From Candidatus Pacearchaeota archaeon (GTDB lineage Archaea > Nanobdellota > Nanobdellia > Pacearchaeales > GW2011-AR1), in assembly GCA_016866975.1 (NCBI GenBank), contig VGKP01000005.1:1-47700 (forward strand): a DNA stretch of 47,700 nt, read 5' to 3'. The notes beneath the pieces are model-generated. The model was given only the letters and a program-made list of their open reading frames with translations, made no database searches and was not told where the DNA came from. Shown here piece by piece: positions 39,966 through 47,700 of this stretch. The translations under genes and the position numbers were made by a program. Within the stretch, counting starts at the first letter, position 1. The number at the start of each line of letters is the position of its first letter.

Positions 39966-41180
39966 ATGGCCTTCAAAGAATTTCTGAGAAAAGTATTTGC
40001 AAATAAAGAGGGTGAGCAAAAAGAGCAAGAAATCAAGACTTATGGAATTGAAGAGATAAAAAAGATGATGCGAGAAGAAACAAAGAGAATACAGCAAGAA
40101 GCTGAGAAGACAAAAGATATTCTAAAAGAGAGTGTTTCAAAATGCACGGCAAAGCTTAACAGCCACAAGCAAGTTCTTGAAAAAATTGACCTTCACAAGC
40201 GAAAAGAAAATGAGCGCCTTAAGCAAATAAATCTAGAAAACATTAAATTGTACTGCTCTAATGTTCAAAGATTAATAGAGGAACTGTATGCATTGGAGTC
40301 TTTGGCACCTGAAGAATACATTGAAGCTCTTCCTTCCAAAGTTGCCCAATTCGAGAGCGCGTCAGCAAAAAACTTTGAGCGCGCCACATTATTCATAGGA
40401 AAAGAAATGGCTGCCATACCTTCAACTCTTCGCGAATTTTCAAGAGAGTACTATCTACATTGCAAAGAATATGCACTTCTCTTTAATAAAAAGAAAAGCC
40501 TTGCAGAATTGCAGAATCTATTCAACGAGCATGCGTCTGCAATGAAAGGCCTTGCAGAAAGAGGGCGGGAATTTCTTCTGCTTAATGAGAAAATAAGTGA
40601 CACTAAGAAAAAACATGATGCTTTCAAGAGTGAAAAGGAAAAAATTCTTACAAGCCAAGAGTATCATAAATGTGAACATGAAAAAAAGCAACGTTCAAAG
40701 TCTCTGGAAAATATCAAGGAAGAAGCGCAAGCCCTTAAAGAGCGTTTAAAATTAAAAAACCTTGCTGCAATTTACCATGCAGACGAGAAGAAAAATGAGC
40801 TCATCAAAAAATACAATGCCAATTTTCTTGAAGGCCTAGAAAGCGATGAATCACTTGCATTTGCAGAATTAGTCTCTGCTGCATATCCTGCAGAGCCATA
40901 TAAAGAACAGATTGTTGCATTGAATAAAAGGCATAATGAACTTAAAGAGATCAATGTATTTCCTATTGAAGAACAGCTCATAAAGACTGAGCGCAGTATT
41001 CAAAGATCAAGGGAAGAACTGGCAGAGATAGAGAAGATCATCGAAATAGAAAAAAGAAAGGAAAACAAAATGCAAGAGCATCTGTTAAATTTGGAGAAAT
41101 CACTGCAAGAGAAAGCTCTAATATTTTCTTGGAAAGTGCGGATAAGGCATTCTGAAGAGATTAACAACCAACATCCTTAA
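39966..41180 (+). CDS. Long coiled-coil protein
   Basis: A 404-residue, very charged protein that is almost entirely coiled coil (EIKKMMREETKRIQQEAEK, EKIDLHKRKENERLKQ, KTERSIQRSREELAEIEK), with a more globular helical middle (LPSKVAQFESASAKNFERA). It resembles SMC-like arms but lacks Walker motifs; a structural, ESCRT-adjacent or cytoskeletal role is conceivable, none shown. The frame is open back to 39831 across a GC-rich hairpin; I prefer the ATG at 39966 because GATTTATGAAAT lies 26 bases upstream. Confidence 0.68.
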   Translation: MAFKEFLRKVFANKEGEQKEQEIKTYGIEEIKKMMREETKRIQQEAEKTKDILKESVSKCTAKLNSHKQVLEKIDLHKRKENERLKQINLENIKLYCSNVQRLIEELYALESLAPEEYIEALPSKVAQFESASAKNFERATLFIGKEMAAIPSTLREFSREYYLHCKEYALLFNKKKSLAELQNLFNEHASAMKGLAERGREFLLLNEKISDTKKKHDAFKSEKEKILTSQEYHKCEHEKKQRSKSLENIKEEAQALKERLKLKNLAAIYHADEKKNELIKKYNANFLEGLESDESLAFAELVSAAYPAEPYKEQIVALNKRHNELKEINVFPIEEQLIKTERSIQRSREELAEIEKIIEIEKRKENKMQEHLLNLEKSLQEKALIFSWKVRIRHSEEINNQHP

Positions 41181-41204
41181 AACCCCTTCATTCTTCCTTG
41201 TCTT

Positions 41205-42215
41205 ATGGAACAACAGGTACAAATAGGAAAAGGATACAAATACGATATGAAGCCGCTCTTCCAAGAGCGTATGCAAAAACTACTCCCTCAACAAAAAGAC
41301 TTTGAGTCATTCGAGAAGATAGTACATACCGGTCCAAGAAACTTCATCCGATGCAACACTCTTAAAATCTCACCCTCTGCTCTGCTCGCCCGTCTCCAAA
41401 AACGCTGGTCCATCTCTCAACCTTATCCAGAGCATCCAGAGATAATGTTAGTGAATCAGGACCTTTTACCTGGAGAGCTTGGAAACGCCATAGAGCACAT
41501 CATAGGCTACTACTATATCCAGGAGATAAGTAGCATGATGTCTGTCATTGCATTGGATCCAAAGCCGGGAGAGATTGTATTGGATCTCTGTGCATCGCCA
41601 GGAAGCAAGACTACACAGATTGCCTCCAAGATGCAGAACCAAGGAACTCTTATTGCTAATGACTTGAAACTTGATCGTATTAGGATACTTTCTTCAAATC
41701 TTGAGAGATGCGGGGCTGCAAATTGCATAATAACAAAAAATGATGCCATTGCCTTCTGCTCTCGTATATCTAAGACTCAGATGAGATTCGACAAGATACT
41801 TTTGGACGCTCCTTGTTCGGGAGAAGGCACTTTAAGGTCAAGTCCAAAGACATTTCTGATGTGGAATCCTAAAGTAGTCAAGAAACTCTCAAGGCAACAA
41901 AAAAAACTTATAGCTTTTGCATTGAAATGCCTCAAGATTGAGGGTAGCATTGTCTATTCTACTTGTACTCATTCTCCAGAAGAAGATGAAGAGATTGTTG
42001 ACTTCGCAGTAAAGAACTTTCCAGTAAAAGTTGAATCTATTCATCTTCCACTTAAATGCAGAGAAGGAGTGACAGATTGGTACGATAAGTCTTATCATAT
42101 AGATGTTAAGAAGACCTGTCGCATATACCCTCAAGATAACGATAGCGAGGGCTTTTTTGTTAGCAAGCTAACATTATTGAAAGAAATACCTGAGAGGAAA
42201 GGAGAATACATATGA
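41205..42215 (+). CDS. RNA m5C methyltransferase (NOL1/NOP2/Sun family)
   Basis: A 336-residue SAM-dependent enzyme that methylates cytosine C5 in rRNA or tRNA. LDLCASPGSKTTQIA (motif I, about 126-140), LLDAPCSGEGTLR (Cys204) and IVYSTCTHSPEE (catalytic Cys254) are diagnostic. YYIQEISSMM precedes the SAM site. The PUA-type RNA-binding domain usual in this family is absent here, but a PUA-like protein is encoded two genes downstream. CCTTAAAACC is 27 bases upstream; the next gene overlaps by 4 bases. Confidence 0.93.
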   Translation: MEQQVQIGKGYKYDMKPLFQERMQKLLPQQKDFESFEKIVHTGPRNFIRCNTLKISPSALLARLQKRWSISQPYPEHPEIMLVNQDLLPGELGNAIEHIIGYYYIQEISSMMSVIALDPKPGEIVLDLCASPGSKTTQIASKMQNQGTLIANDLKLDRIRILSSNLERCGAANCIITKNDAIAFCSRISKTQMRFDKILLDAPCSGEGTLRSSPKTFLMWNPKVVKKLSRQQKKLIAFALKCLKIEGSIVYSTCTHSPEEDEEIVDFAVKNFPVKVESIHLPLKCREGVTDWYDKSYHIDVKKTCRIYPQDNDSEGFFVSKLTLLKEIPERKGEYI

Positions 42216-42745
42216 ATTACCTTTATCATATGGTTCCGCAAGAAATGCAGGGTTCTATTCTGCTCCCTCTAGAAGAATTGAGAAAAAAATATCCTCAAAG
42301 TTATGCTAAAAGTATGAAAAAATATAAGGGAAGAGAACATCAGCCAAAAGAGAAAATACCTCTTTTTAATTGCAAGTGGGAAGAAGTCCTTAATTTCACG
42401 ACGGTTGATCCAAAAGAGTTAAAAAGATATTTAATAGAGTCAGGAGGAATTCCTCGGACAATTAAATGGTATAAAATACCTACTTCAATGCTAAATCATG
42501 AAAAATTAATTGTCTTTTTATATAGATCTGATCTTCTAGAAAATGGAATGCACAATAATCTAGAAAATTTTAAAAAATTTAAGGAGCAGGATTTAGAAAA
42601 GTATAATAAGATACCTGAGAAAACAAAAACATACTTCAAGAAAAGATATAAAGAGAAAAAGAAGCCCTTATTGTTCCATCTAATACCTCATATATTATAT
42701 AAAGGAGAGTTAGATATATCGAAATGTGAGGTAATAACAATATGA
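42212..42745 (+). CDS. Hypothetical protein in the m5C methyltransferase operon
   Basis: A 177-residue basic soluble protein, MNYLYHMVPQEMQGSILLPL at the start, then YPQSYAKSMKKYKGREHQP and IPLFNCKWEEVLNFTTVDP. The combination HMVP, KKYKGRE and FNCKW looks like a conserved small domain, but I cannot name it. The starts and stops overlap (ATGA) with both the methyltransferase and the PUA-like gene, so it is translated with them and may bind RNA or the same enzyme. Confidence 0.65.
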   Translation: MNYLYHMVPQEMQGSILLPLEELRKKYPQSYAKSMKKYKGREHQPKEKIPLFNCKWEEVLNFTTVDPKELKRYLIESGGIPRTIKWYKIPTSMLNHEKLIVFLYRSDLLENGMHNNLENFKKFKEQDLEKYNKIPEKTKTYFKKRYKEKKKPLLFHLIPHILYKGELDISKCEVITI

Positions 42746-43191
42746 AAGTCCATTTCATAAAATCGTCAGAGAAAAAAGATATTATAGAAGAGCTAAGAGA
42801 GATTTATGGTATAGAAGAGCTTCCATTTCTTCTTATAGAAACTGGGAAAGATAAGATAAGAGGATTTACTGGATCCCTTAGTAAGGATGAGATTTCGGAA
42901 CTAAGTAAAATTACATTTATTGAAGGAATAGGTCTATACTTGATAAGGAGAGAAGAGTCGCTAAGATTGAGTTTCGATGCAACTCAATTATTAAATGACC
43001 AAATCAACAAAAGTGCCCTAGACGTATCTGAAGAACAGGCCATTCAGTGGTTGAAGGGAAATGACTTGGATATAAAATGCCTGAGGGGCATTGTGGTTGT
43101 CATGTTTGAGAATATTCCGCTAGGTTGTGGAAAATCAACAGGGGAGAGAATAGTAAATCACGTCCCTAAAGAAAGAAGATTGAGGAAATGA
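42742..43191 (+). CDS. PUA-like domain protein (methyltransferase partner)
   Basis: A 149-residue protein. The C-terminus CGKSTGERIVNHVPKERRLR matches the end of PUA-type domains attached to NOL1/Sun methyltransferases, and VVVMFENIPLGCGK resembles their last strands. The N-terminal half (FIKSSEKKDIIEELREIYG) corresponds to the accessory helix-strand region. This suggests a family normally fused to the methyltransferase is split into a separate subunit here. It overlaps the preceding gene by 4 bases. Confidence 0.72.
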   Translation: MKVHFIKSSEKKDIIEELREIYGIEELPFLLIETGKDKIRGFTGSLSKDEISELSKITFIEGIGLYLIRREESLRLSFDATQLLNDQINKSALDVSEEQAIQWLKGNDLDIKCLRGIVVVMFENIPLGCGKSTGERIVNHVPKERRLRK

Positions 43192-43242
43192 CCTATTATT
43201 TTAACTCACAATCTATTTAAAGACATAAAAAAGAACCTATGT

Positions 43243-44127
43243 ATGGAACAGACAGGTATTGAAGAATTGAAAAAAGCGGGAAAGATTACGCAGGAAGTGA
43301 AATCATTTGCAAAGTCATTTATAATAAAAGGAATGCTTCTGCTTGAGATAGCAGATAAAATTGAGAGTAAGATCAGGGAGTTGGGTGGAAAACCTGCGTT
43401 CCCAGTGAACCTTTCAATAAATGAGATCGCTGCACATTCTACTCCAGCTTGGAATGATTCTGGAATTGCACATGGTCTTCTAAAAGTGGATATTGGAGTC
43501 CATATAGATGGATTTGTTGCAGACACTGCCATATCAATTGACCTAGAGAACAACCTTGAGAATAAGAAGTTGATTGAGGCCGCAGAACAAGCGCTAATAA
43601 ATGCTCTCCAGCATGCTAGACTAAATGCTCCTCTTAATGATATTGGAAAATCTATTGAACAGACAATCAAATCATTCAGTTTCCTTCCTGTACAAAATCT
43701 CTCAGGTCATAGCATAGAGCCCTGGAATCTGCACGCAGGGATAACTGTGCCTAATTTTGGTAATGGGCAAAACAAAGTCTTGGAAGAGGGAGTATATGCT
43801 ATAGAACCATTTTCTACAAACGGTTTTGGTGCTGTGCGAGATGGAAGAAAATCGGGTATATTTTCTGTGCAGAAAGAAGCAAACGTCAGAGATTCCTTTG
43901 CAAGAGAAGTATTTGCATTTATCCAGAAAGAGTATCAGACACTTCCATTCTGTAGTCGCTGGTTGCACAAGAAATTCGGTTCAAGAGCTCTCCTCGCGCT
44001 CCAAAGACTCGAAGAAGCAGGGATCCTGCACCATTACGCTCAGCTTGTTGAGATAAACAAAGGAAAGGTCGCTCAAGCAGAACATACGATTATAGTAACT
44101 GAAAAAGAGACGATAGTTACTACATAG
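43243..44127 (+). CDS. map: Methionine aminopeptidase, type II
   Basis: A 294-residue metalloenzyme removing the N-terminal methionine of new proteins. Ligands are visible: DIGVHIDGFVADTA (Asp83, Asp94), GHSIEPWNLHAG (His155), YAIEPFSTNG (Glu188) and AEHTIIVTEKE near the end; substrate-binding AAHSTP (His65). The insert between the metal Asp/Asp and His/Glu pairs marks it as type II, usual for archaea. CTATTTAAAGAC is 27 bases upstream. Confidence 0.97.
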   Translation: MEQTGIEELKKAGKITQEVKSFAKSFIIKGMLLLEIADKIESKIRELGGKPAFPVNLSINEIAAHSTPAWNDSGIAHGLLKVDIGVHIDGFVADTAISIDLENNLENKKLIEAAEQALINALQHARLNAPLNDIGKSIEQTIKSFSFLPVQNLSGHSIEPWNLHAGITVPNFGNGQNKVLEEGVYAIEPFSTNGFGAVRDGRKSGIFSVQKEANVRDSFAREVFAFIQKEYQTLPFCSRWLHKKFGSRALLALQRLEEAGILHHYAQLVEINKGKVAQAEHTIIVTEKETIVTT

Positions 44128-44257
44128 TTCTCAACTGTTTTCTTCGCAATAAATATGTTCCTTGTTCAAACGCCGGCAACCAAAGTCCATGCTCATGCGC
44201 AAGAGAATTCAACTTCTCGCGGTAATAAGTCCCTGAAACAGGAAGATGAGCGATAAC

Positions 44258-44830
44258 TCACCCCATCTGTTTAAAGTACCGTAATGCGCGATCACGTGCA
44301 AGATCGGGAAAAACAACAAGAAGATATCCGTATCCATTAACGCTTCCTCCAAAATATTCCTGCAGAGGTTCCAGGCGTTGGCAAATCGCTTTTGGCTTCA
44401 AGTAGGTCTCGATTGATCCCGCTCCTCCATCCATGCGCAATCTTGTTTTTACTTCTATCACGACGGGCAGGCCTTCTGCTTGTACAAGGAGATCAATGCC
44501 TGCAATTACTCTCTTTTCTTGTATTGATTCAATGCGTAACTCTCCGTGTTCATATAAAAAAGAATAATGCTGAGTTGCCGCCCCTTGAGGAATCGGGTGA
44601 GGAACACATTGCTCCTTTAAGGAACGATGCCTTGCCTTTACAATCTGAGTAACGTGTTGTTCTGCTACATATGCAGCCATCTGTGAATCGCTATACGATC
44701 CACTTCTGCAGAGAGCCGTACGCTTAAATGCCTGCATATGCCTATTCCAATGAATGCGTTGCTCACTTATCTCTTGTGCAATGCGATAGACTTCACGATT
44801 ATACCTAAGCAATAACGATGATTCAGGCAT
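44258..44830 (-). CDS. PD-(D/E)XK nuclease-like protein
   Basis: A 190-residue protein. GIDLLVQAEGLPVVIEVKTR gives the D...EVK signature (Asp113, Glu126, Lys128) of restriction-like nucleases; YSDSQMAAYVAEQHVTQIV is a helix that normally precedes it. The N-terminal 60 residues are basic and may bind DNA. No methylase is nearby, so it may be a solitary repair or mobile-element nuclease. The start at 44830 overlaps a small plus-strand frame; no clear TATA box sits at the usual distance. Confidence 0.65.
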   Translation of the reverse strand: MPESSLLLRYNREVYRIAQEISEQRIHWNRHMQAFKRTALCRSGSYSDSQMAAYVAEQHVTQIVKARHRSLKEQCVPHPIPQGAATQHYSFLYEHGELRIESIQEKRVIAGIDLLVQAEGLPVVIEVKTRLRMDGGAGSIETYLKPKAICQRLEPLQEYFGGSVNGYGYLLVVFPDLARDRALRYFKQMG

Positions 44831-44960
44831 GGAGGGAAAAGATGTAAATCAAAGGAGACTAGAAAATATAAACTTTCCTACAAGTCTATATATTTCATCA
44901 TCTTCAGGTCATATCAAGACTATTATCACGGCTAAAGAAACAATTGTGATCACTTCTTAA
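44829..44960 (+). other. Possible 43-codon frame with Map-like C-terminus
   Basis: ATG at 44829 opens a frame to TAA at 44958, with a product ending HIKTIITAKETIVITS. The map gene ends HTIIVTEKETIVTT, so the tail is similar although the DNA differs at most third positions. It could be a remnant of a second map copy, or chance. The ATG overlaps the divergent nuclease start, so both starts are unlikely to be real. The rest of 44831-45207 contains element B and the cdc48 repeats. Confidence 0.25.
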
Positions 44961-44973
44961 ATAGGAAAATTAA

Positions 44974-45079
44974 AAAAACGATGTGCAACCACACCTTAAA
45001 CTTCGAGGATGTGAATCTTTGATGGCAGTTAGGAATCTTAGATTCCTGATGAGGTGTGTTTTTGGTCGGTTCCAGACAT
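44974..45079. repeat. Double-hairpin element, copy B
   Basis: AAAAACGATG (44974-44983), ACCACACCTT (44988-44997) and CGGTTCC-A-GACAT (45067-45079) match copy A. CACACCT pairs with AGGTGTG (45052-45058), but the 2-base loop of copy A is replaced by about 55 bases with its own hairpin, AGGAATC-TTA-GATTCCT (45031-45047). The pairing partner of CGGTTCC is lost. No coding sequence. Confidence 0.6.
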
Positions 45080-45084
45080 AAAAA

Positions 45085-45211
45085 GTAATAAGGGTTACGC
45101 TTTGAAAGGAAGGTTGACCCACAAAGAAACCTTGGTTTCCTTAGGGAGGAGGGTTAATAAGGGCAACGCTAATTTAAAGGAAAGTTAATAAGAAAACCTT
45201 GGTTTTCTTAT
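45085..45211. repeat. Two hairpin-bearing repeats at the cdc48 3' end
   Basis: Two imperfect units (about 45086-45150 and 45155-45211, offset 69) each read TAATAAGGG, ACGCT, AAAGGAA, GTTRAY, then a hairpin. Unit 1 has GTTGACCCACA and AAAGAAACC-TT-GGTTTCCTT with one mismatch. Unit 2 ends in a perfect 11-base-pair hairpin (45188-45211) whose right arm contains the cdc48 stop codon (45208-45210). The same GTTGACCCACA-plus-hairpin arrangement begins at 47596. Confidence 0.75.
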
Positions 45212-47508
45212 CCGGCGTATATCGGCCCCATCTCTAATCCTGCTTTCGCACTCTTCAAATAATGCTCTTCCAATTTCTTATAACGCTTAGCAGTTTCAGT
45301 AGATACGCTAGGTCTAATCTTCGCAAGCGCTTCATCAAAGTCTTTGCGCGTTACAATCTTTGAATTAATATCTCTTCTCAATGAATTGAGTGCTGCTTCA
45401 ATGACAAGGCTTTCAATATCAGCGCCGACAAATCCTTCAGTCTGCTTTACAAGCTCATCAATGTTCACTTCCTTTTCAAGTGGTGTATTCTTGAGATGCA
45501 CTTCAAAAATCTTCTTTCTGCTTGATTCATCTGGGACATCTACAAGTATTATACGGTCAAATCTTCCAGGTCTTAATAATGCAGAGTCAAGCATATCTGG
45601 CCTGTTTGTCGCTCCTATTATTGTCACGTCTTTCAAGCCTTCAAGACCGTCAATCTCGGCAAGCAATTGGTTCAGAACACGTTCGGTCACTTTATTCCCC
45701 ATATCAACACCGCGTCGTCCCGCAAGAGCATCAATTTCGTCGAAGAAAATGACGCACGGCGCTACCTGCCGCGCCCGCTCAAAAATCTTCCTGATGCCCT
45801 TCTCGCTTTCTCCCACCCACATGCTCAAAAGGCTTGGCCCCTTGACCTGAATGAAATTAGATTCGCTTTCCTTCGCGACCGCTTTCGCAAGCAATGTCTT
45901 TCCTGTCCCGGGAGGGCCATATAGCAATATCCCTCTTGGAGGCCTGATGCCCAGGCGTTTGAAACTTTCTGGATGGCTTATTGGCCACTCTACTGCCTCT
46001 TTCAACTGCTGCTTGGTCTTTTCCAATCCACCAATATCATTCCAGCTAACGTTCGGCGTTTCAACAAGAACTTCACGCATTGCACTCGGGCGCACAATCT
46101 TAAGCGATCCTTCAAAGTCCTCTCCCCCTATTATTATCTTGTCCAAGACTTCTTTGGGAATCGCCTCATCATCCTCGAGGCGCAAATTAGGAAGCACTTT
46201 GCGCAGCACGTGCATCGCGGACTCTTTTGCGAGGGCAGAGAGGTCAGCACCAACAAATCCATGTGTTTTGCCTGCAAGCGCTTCTAGATTGACATCTTTT
46301 GCCAAAGGCATATTTCTAGTATGAATCTTCAGGATGTTGAGGCGCGCCTTCTTGTCAGGTACAGATATCTCAACTTCCCTGTCAAATCTGCCTGGCCTGC
46401 GTAATGCAGGATCAATTGAGTTTACCCTATTTGTGGCGCCAATGACTACTATCTTTCCTCGAGTCTTAAGGCCATCCATCATTGTAAGAAGCTGTGATAC
46501 CACTCTTCTCTCGACTTCTCCCTGCACATCTTCTCTCTTAGGGGCAATTGCATCAACTTCATCAATAAATATTATGGAAGGAGCATGCTTTTCAGCCTCA
46601 TCAAATATATCTCTTATCTTCTTCTCACTCTCCCCATAGAACTTGCTCATTATCTCTGGCCCATTTAGAAGAATAAAATGTGCCTCACTCTCATTTGCCA
46701 CTGCTTTTGCTAAAAGGGTTTTGCCTGTACCTGGAGGGCCATGTAGCAATACTCCTTTAGGCGGCTCTATTCCCAATCTATCAAATATCTCAGGATGCTT
46801 GAGAGGCAACTCCACCATCTCTCTTATTTTCTTCACCTCATCTATCAATCCCCCGATATCTTCATAAGTTACATCTGGAACTGTTTCCTCGCTTACATCT
46901 ACTGCTTTAGAGTGTACAGTCACTTCAGTCTCTTCATTGATTATGCATGATTGATTTGGAGAAGTAGATACGACGGTGAACCTTATCTGCTGGAATCCTA
47001 GTGGAAATCCAAAATTGCTTCCAAATAGGTCATGCAAGTCTCCAAATATATCTGGGAATCCCTCACTCATGACATCTTTTCTCCTCTGTACTCCTCCAAG
47101 AGATATAAGGTCTCCTTTCATTACAGCTCTTCCAAGAAGCCCTTGTTTGAACATCTCAGGGTCTCCTTGTACCATTATCCCTTGCTGCGCAGGCGCTATA
47201 GCGACCTTTGTGGCAGGTTTTGCGCCCGCTTTCTTTACACTTACCTGCTCTCCTACCGAGGTTCTTGCATTCCTTCTTATAAGTCCGTCAACTCTTATTA
47301 TCCCTTCTCCGACATCGGCAGGATATGCCCTGTCAACTATTGCAACAGTCTCCTTTTCTCCTTTAATTAATATTATATCTCCTCTATTCAGCCCGAGAGC
47401 GCGCATAAGGTTGGGATCTATTCTTGCAATTCCCTTATATGCATCATCCTGTAGTGCTTCGACTACTCTTAACTTGATTTCATCATTTCCAGTTTGTTTA
47501 GCACTCAT
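45208..47508 (-). CDS. cdc48: Cdc48/VAT-type AAA ATPase
   Basis: A 766-residue hexameric unfoldase that extracts and unfolds proteins for degradation. The N domain ([20 protein letters not shown]) is followed by two AAA domains: D1 Walker A GPPGTGKT (257-264), Walker [15 protein letters not shown]2 Walker A GPPGTGKT (about 531-538), Walker [15 protein letters not shown], with SRH motifs GATNR in both. A Phe/Gly-rich insert ([19 protein letters not shown], about 150-168) lies in the N-domain to D1 linker. The tail MGPIYAG lacks a canonical HbYX motif. TTTATTAT is about 26 bases upstream. Flanked by hairpin repeats on both sides. Confidence 0.97.
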   Translation of the reverse strand: MSAKQTGNDEIKLRVVEALQDDAYKGIARIDPNLMRALGLNRGDIILIKGEKETVAIVDRAYPADVGEGIIRVDGLIRRNARTSVGEQVSVKKAGAKPATKVAIAPAQQGIMVQGDPEMFKQGLLGRAVMKGDLISLGGVQRRKDVMSEGFPDIFGDLHDLFGSNFGFPLGFQQIRFTVVSTSPNQSCIINEETEVTVHSKAVDVSEETVPDVTYEDIGGLIDEVKKIREMVELPLKHPEIFDRLGIEPPKGVLLHGPPGTGKTLLAKAVANESEAHFILLNGPEIMSKFYGESEKKIRDIFDEAEKHAPSIIFIDEVDAIAPKREDVQGEVERRVVSQLLTMMDGLKTRGKIVVIGATNRVNSIDPALRRPGRFDREVEISVPDKKARLNILKIHTRNMPLAKDVNLEALAGKTHGFVGADLSALAKESAMHVLRKVLPNLRLEDDEAIPKEVLDKIIIGGEDFEGSLKIVRPSAMREVLVETPNVSWNDIGGLEKTKQQLKEAVEWPISHPESFKRLGIRPPRGILLYGPPGTGKTLLAKAVAKESESNFIQVKGPSLLSMWVGESEKGIRKIFERARQVAPCVIFFDEIDALAGRRGVDMGNKVTERVLNQLLAEIDGLEGLKDVTIIGATNRPDMLDSALLRPGRFDRIILVDVPDESSRKKIFEVHLKNTPLEKEVNIDELVKQTEGFVGADIESLVIEAALNSLRRDINSKIVTRKDFDEALAKIRPSVSTETAKRYKKLEEHYLKSAKAGLEMGPIYAG

Positions 47509-47595
47509 TTTCTTTCTCCCTTACCAGATAATAAAGTTGATTCAATGTCTTCCCTATAAAGGATAGTTGTCCAGAAGGGAACCGTAGGCATATTA

Positions 47596-47700
47596 AAGGG
47601 AGTTGACCCACAAGAACCGTAGGTTCTTAGGAAGGGAGTTGACCCACAAGAACCGTAGGTTCTTAGGAAGGGAGTTGACCCACAAGAACCGTAGGTTCTT
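47596..47700. repeat. 36-base tandem repeat with internal hairpin
   Basis: Units 47596-47631 and 47632-47667 appear identical; a third, 47668-47700, is cut by the window end. Each carries AAGGGAGTTGACCCACA followed by the hairpin AAGAACC-GTA-GGTTCTT and AGG. A degenerate AAGGGAACCGTAGGCA precedes them at about 47575. There are no spacers, so this is not a CRISPR array. It lies upstream of the cdc48 promoter. Confidence 0.85.

Noticed and set aside
47596..47700. CRISPR array with 36-base repeats
   Set aside because: The units are directly adjacent with no spacers, and the hairpin occupies half the unit. No cas gene is present.

Overview
The window is archaeal. It carries ribosomal proteins S10 and S6e, the gamma subunit of aIF2, a family B DNA polymerase, FEN1, an archaeal-type TyrRS, type II methionine aminopeptidase and a Cdc48/VAT-type AAA ATPase. 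Its tRNAs lack an encoded CCA. The low GC content, short intergenic gaps, many small unrecognised membrane proteins and single-domain gene versions suggest a DPANN lineage such as Pacearchaeota or Woesearchaeota; that placement is inference. Almost every gene that is not inside an operon has an AT-rich TATA-like box centred 25-28 bases before its start codon. This implies mostly leaderless mRNAs, and I used it to move several starts downstream of the longest open frame.

Layout. 1-2700: a hairpin element, a padR-msrB oxidative-repair pair, an EgtD-like methyltransferase and tRNA-Glu. 2800-6600: an unknown gene divergent from a TrmB-type regulator, a cysteine hydrolase, a VOC protein and a patatin-like lipase. 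6600-16600: a P-type cation ATPase, inorganic pyrophosphatase, HtpX protease, TrhO-type tRNA hydroxylase, an APH-fold kinase, a wHTH protein with an EF-hand-like loop, oligoendopeptidase F and a membrane protein. 16600-22600: a frameshifted pseudogene, cysteine desulfurase, TyrRS, tRNA-Ser followed by a tandem repeat made partly of its own 3' end, thyA-folA and a NUDIX protein. 22700-26700: S10, S6e, aIF2 gamma and a HEPN/MNT toxin-antitoxin pair. 26800-31200: a cluster of small membrane proteins and a membrane-bound metallopeptidase. 31200-35040: FEN1 and PolB, both ending in the same PCNA-binding tail. 35040-39970: an accessory segment rich in repeated RNA-like structures around a TrmB module, two small membrane or PH-like proteins and a metallopeptidase. 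40000-44800: a coiled-coil protein, an m5C RNA methyltransferase operon, methionine aminopeptidase and a PD-(D/E)XK protein. 44830-47700: cdc48 flanked on both sides by hairpin-bearing tandem repeats.

The most unusual content is non-coding. (i) Two copies of a structured motif share an ACGCC-GAAT-GGCGT hairpin inside a longer stem whose two arms change together (38356 and 39636). (ii) A 47-base block is present twice with 45 of 47 identities; one of its two differences is compensated in a different upstream sequence. The copies flank a TrmB gene and its divergent partner (35161 and 37033). (iii) A double-hairpin element with shared termini lies near each end of the window. (iv) GTTGACCCACA-plus-hairpin repeats surround cdc48. 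(v) Two 80-base repeats derived from the tRNA-Ser 3' end lie just downstream of it. The HTH-MNT/HEPN pair, with a perfect 18-base palindrome over its start codon, is the clearest protein-coding defence-type system.
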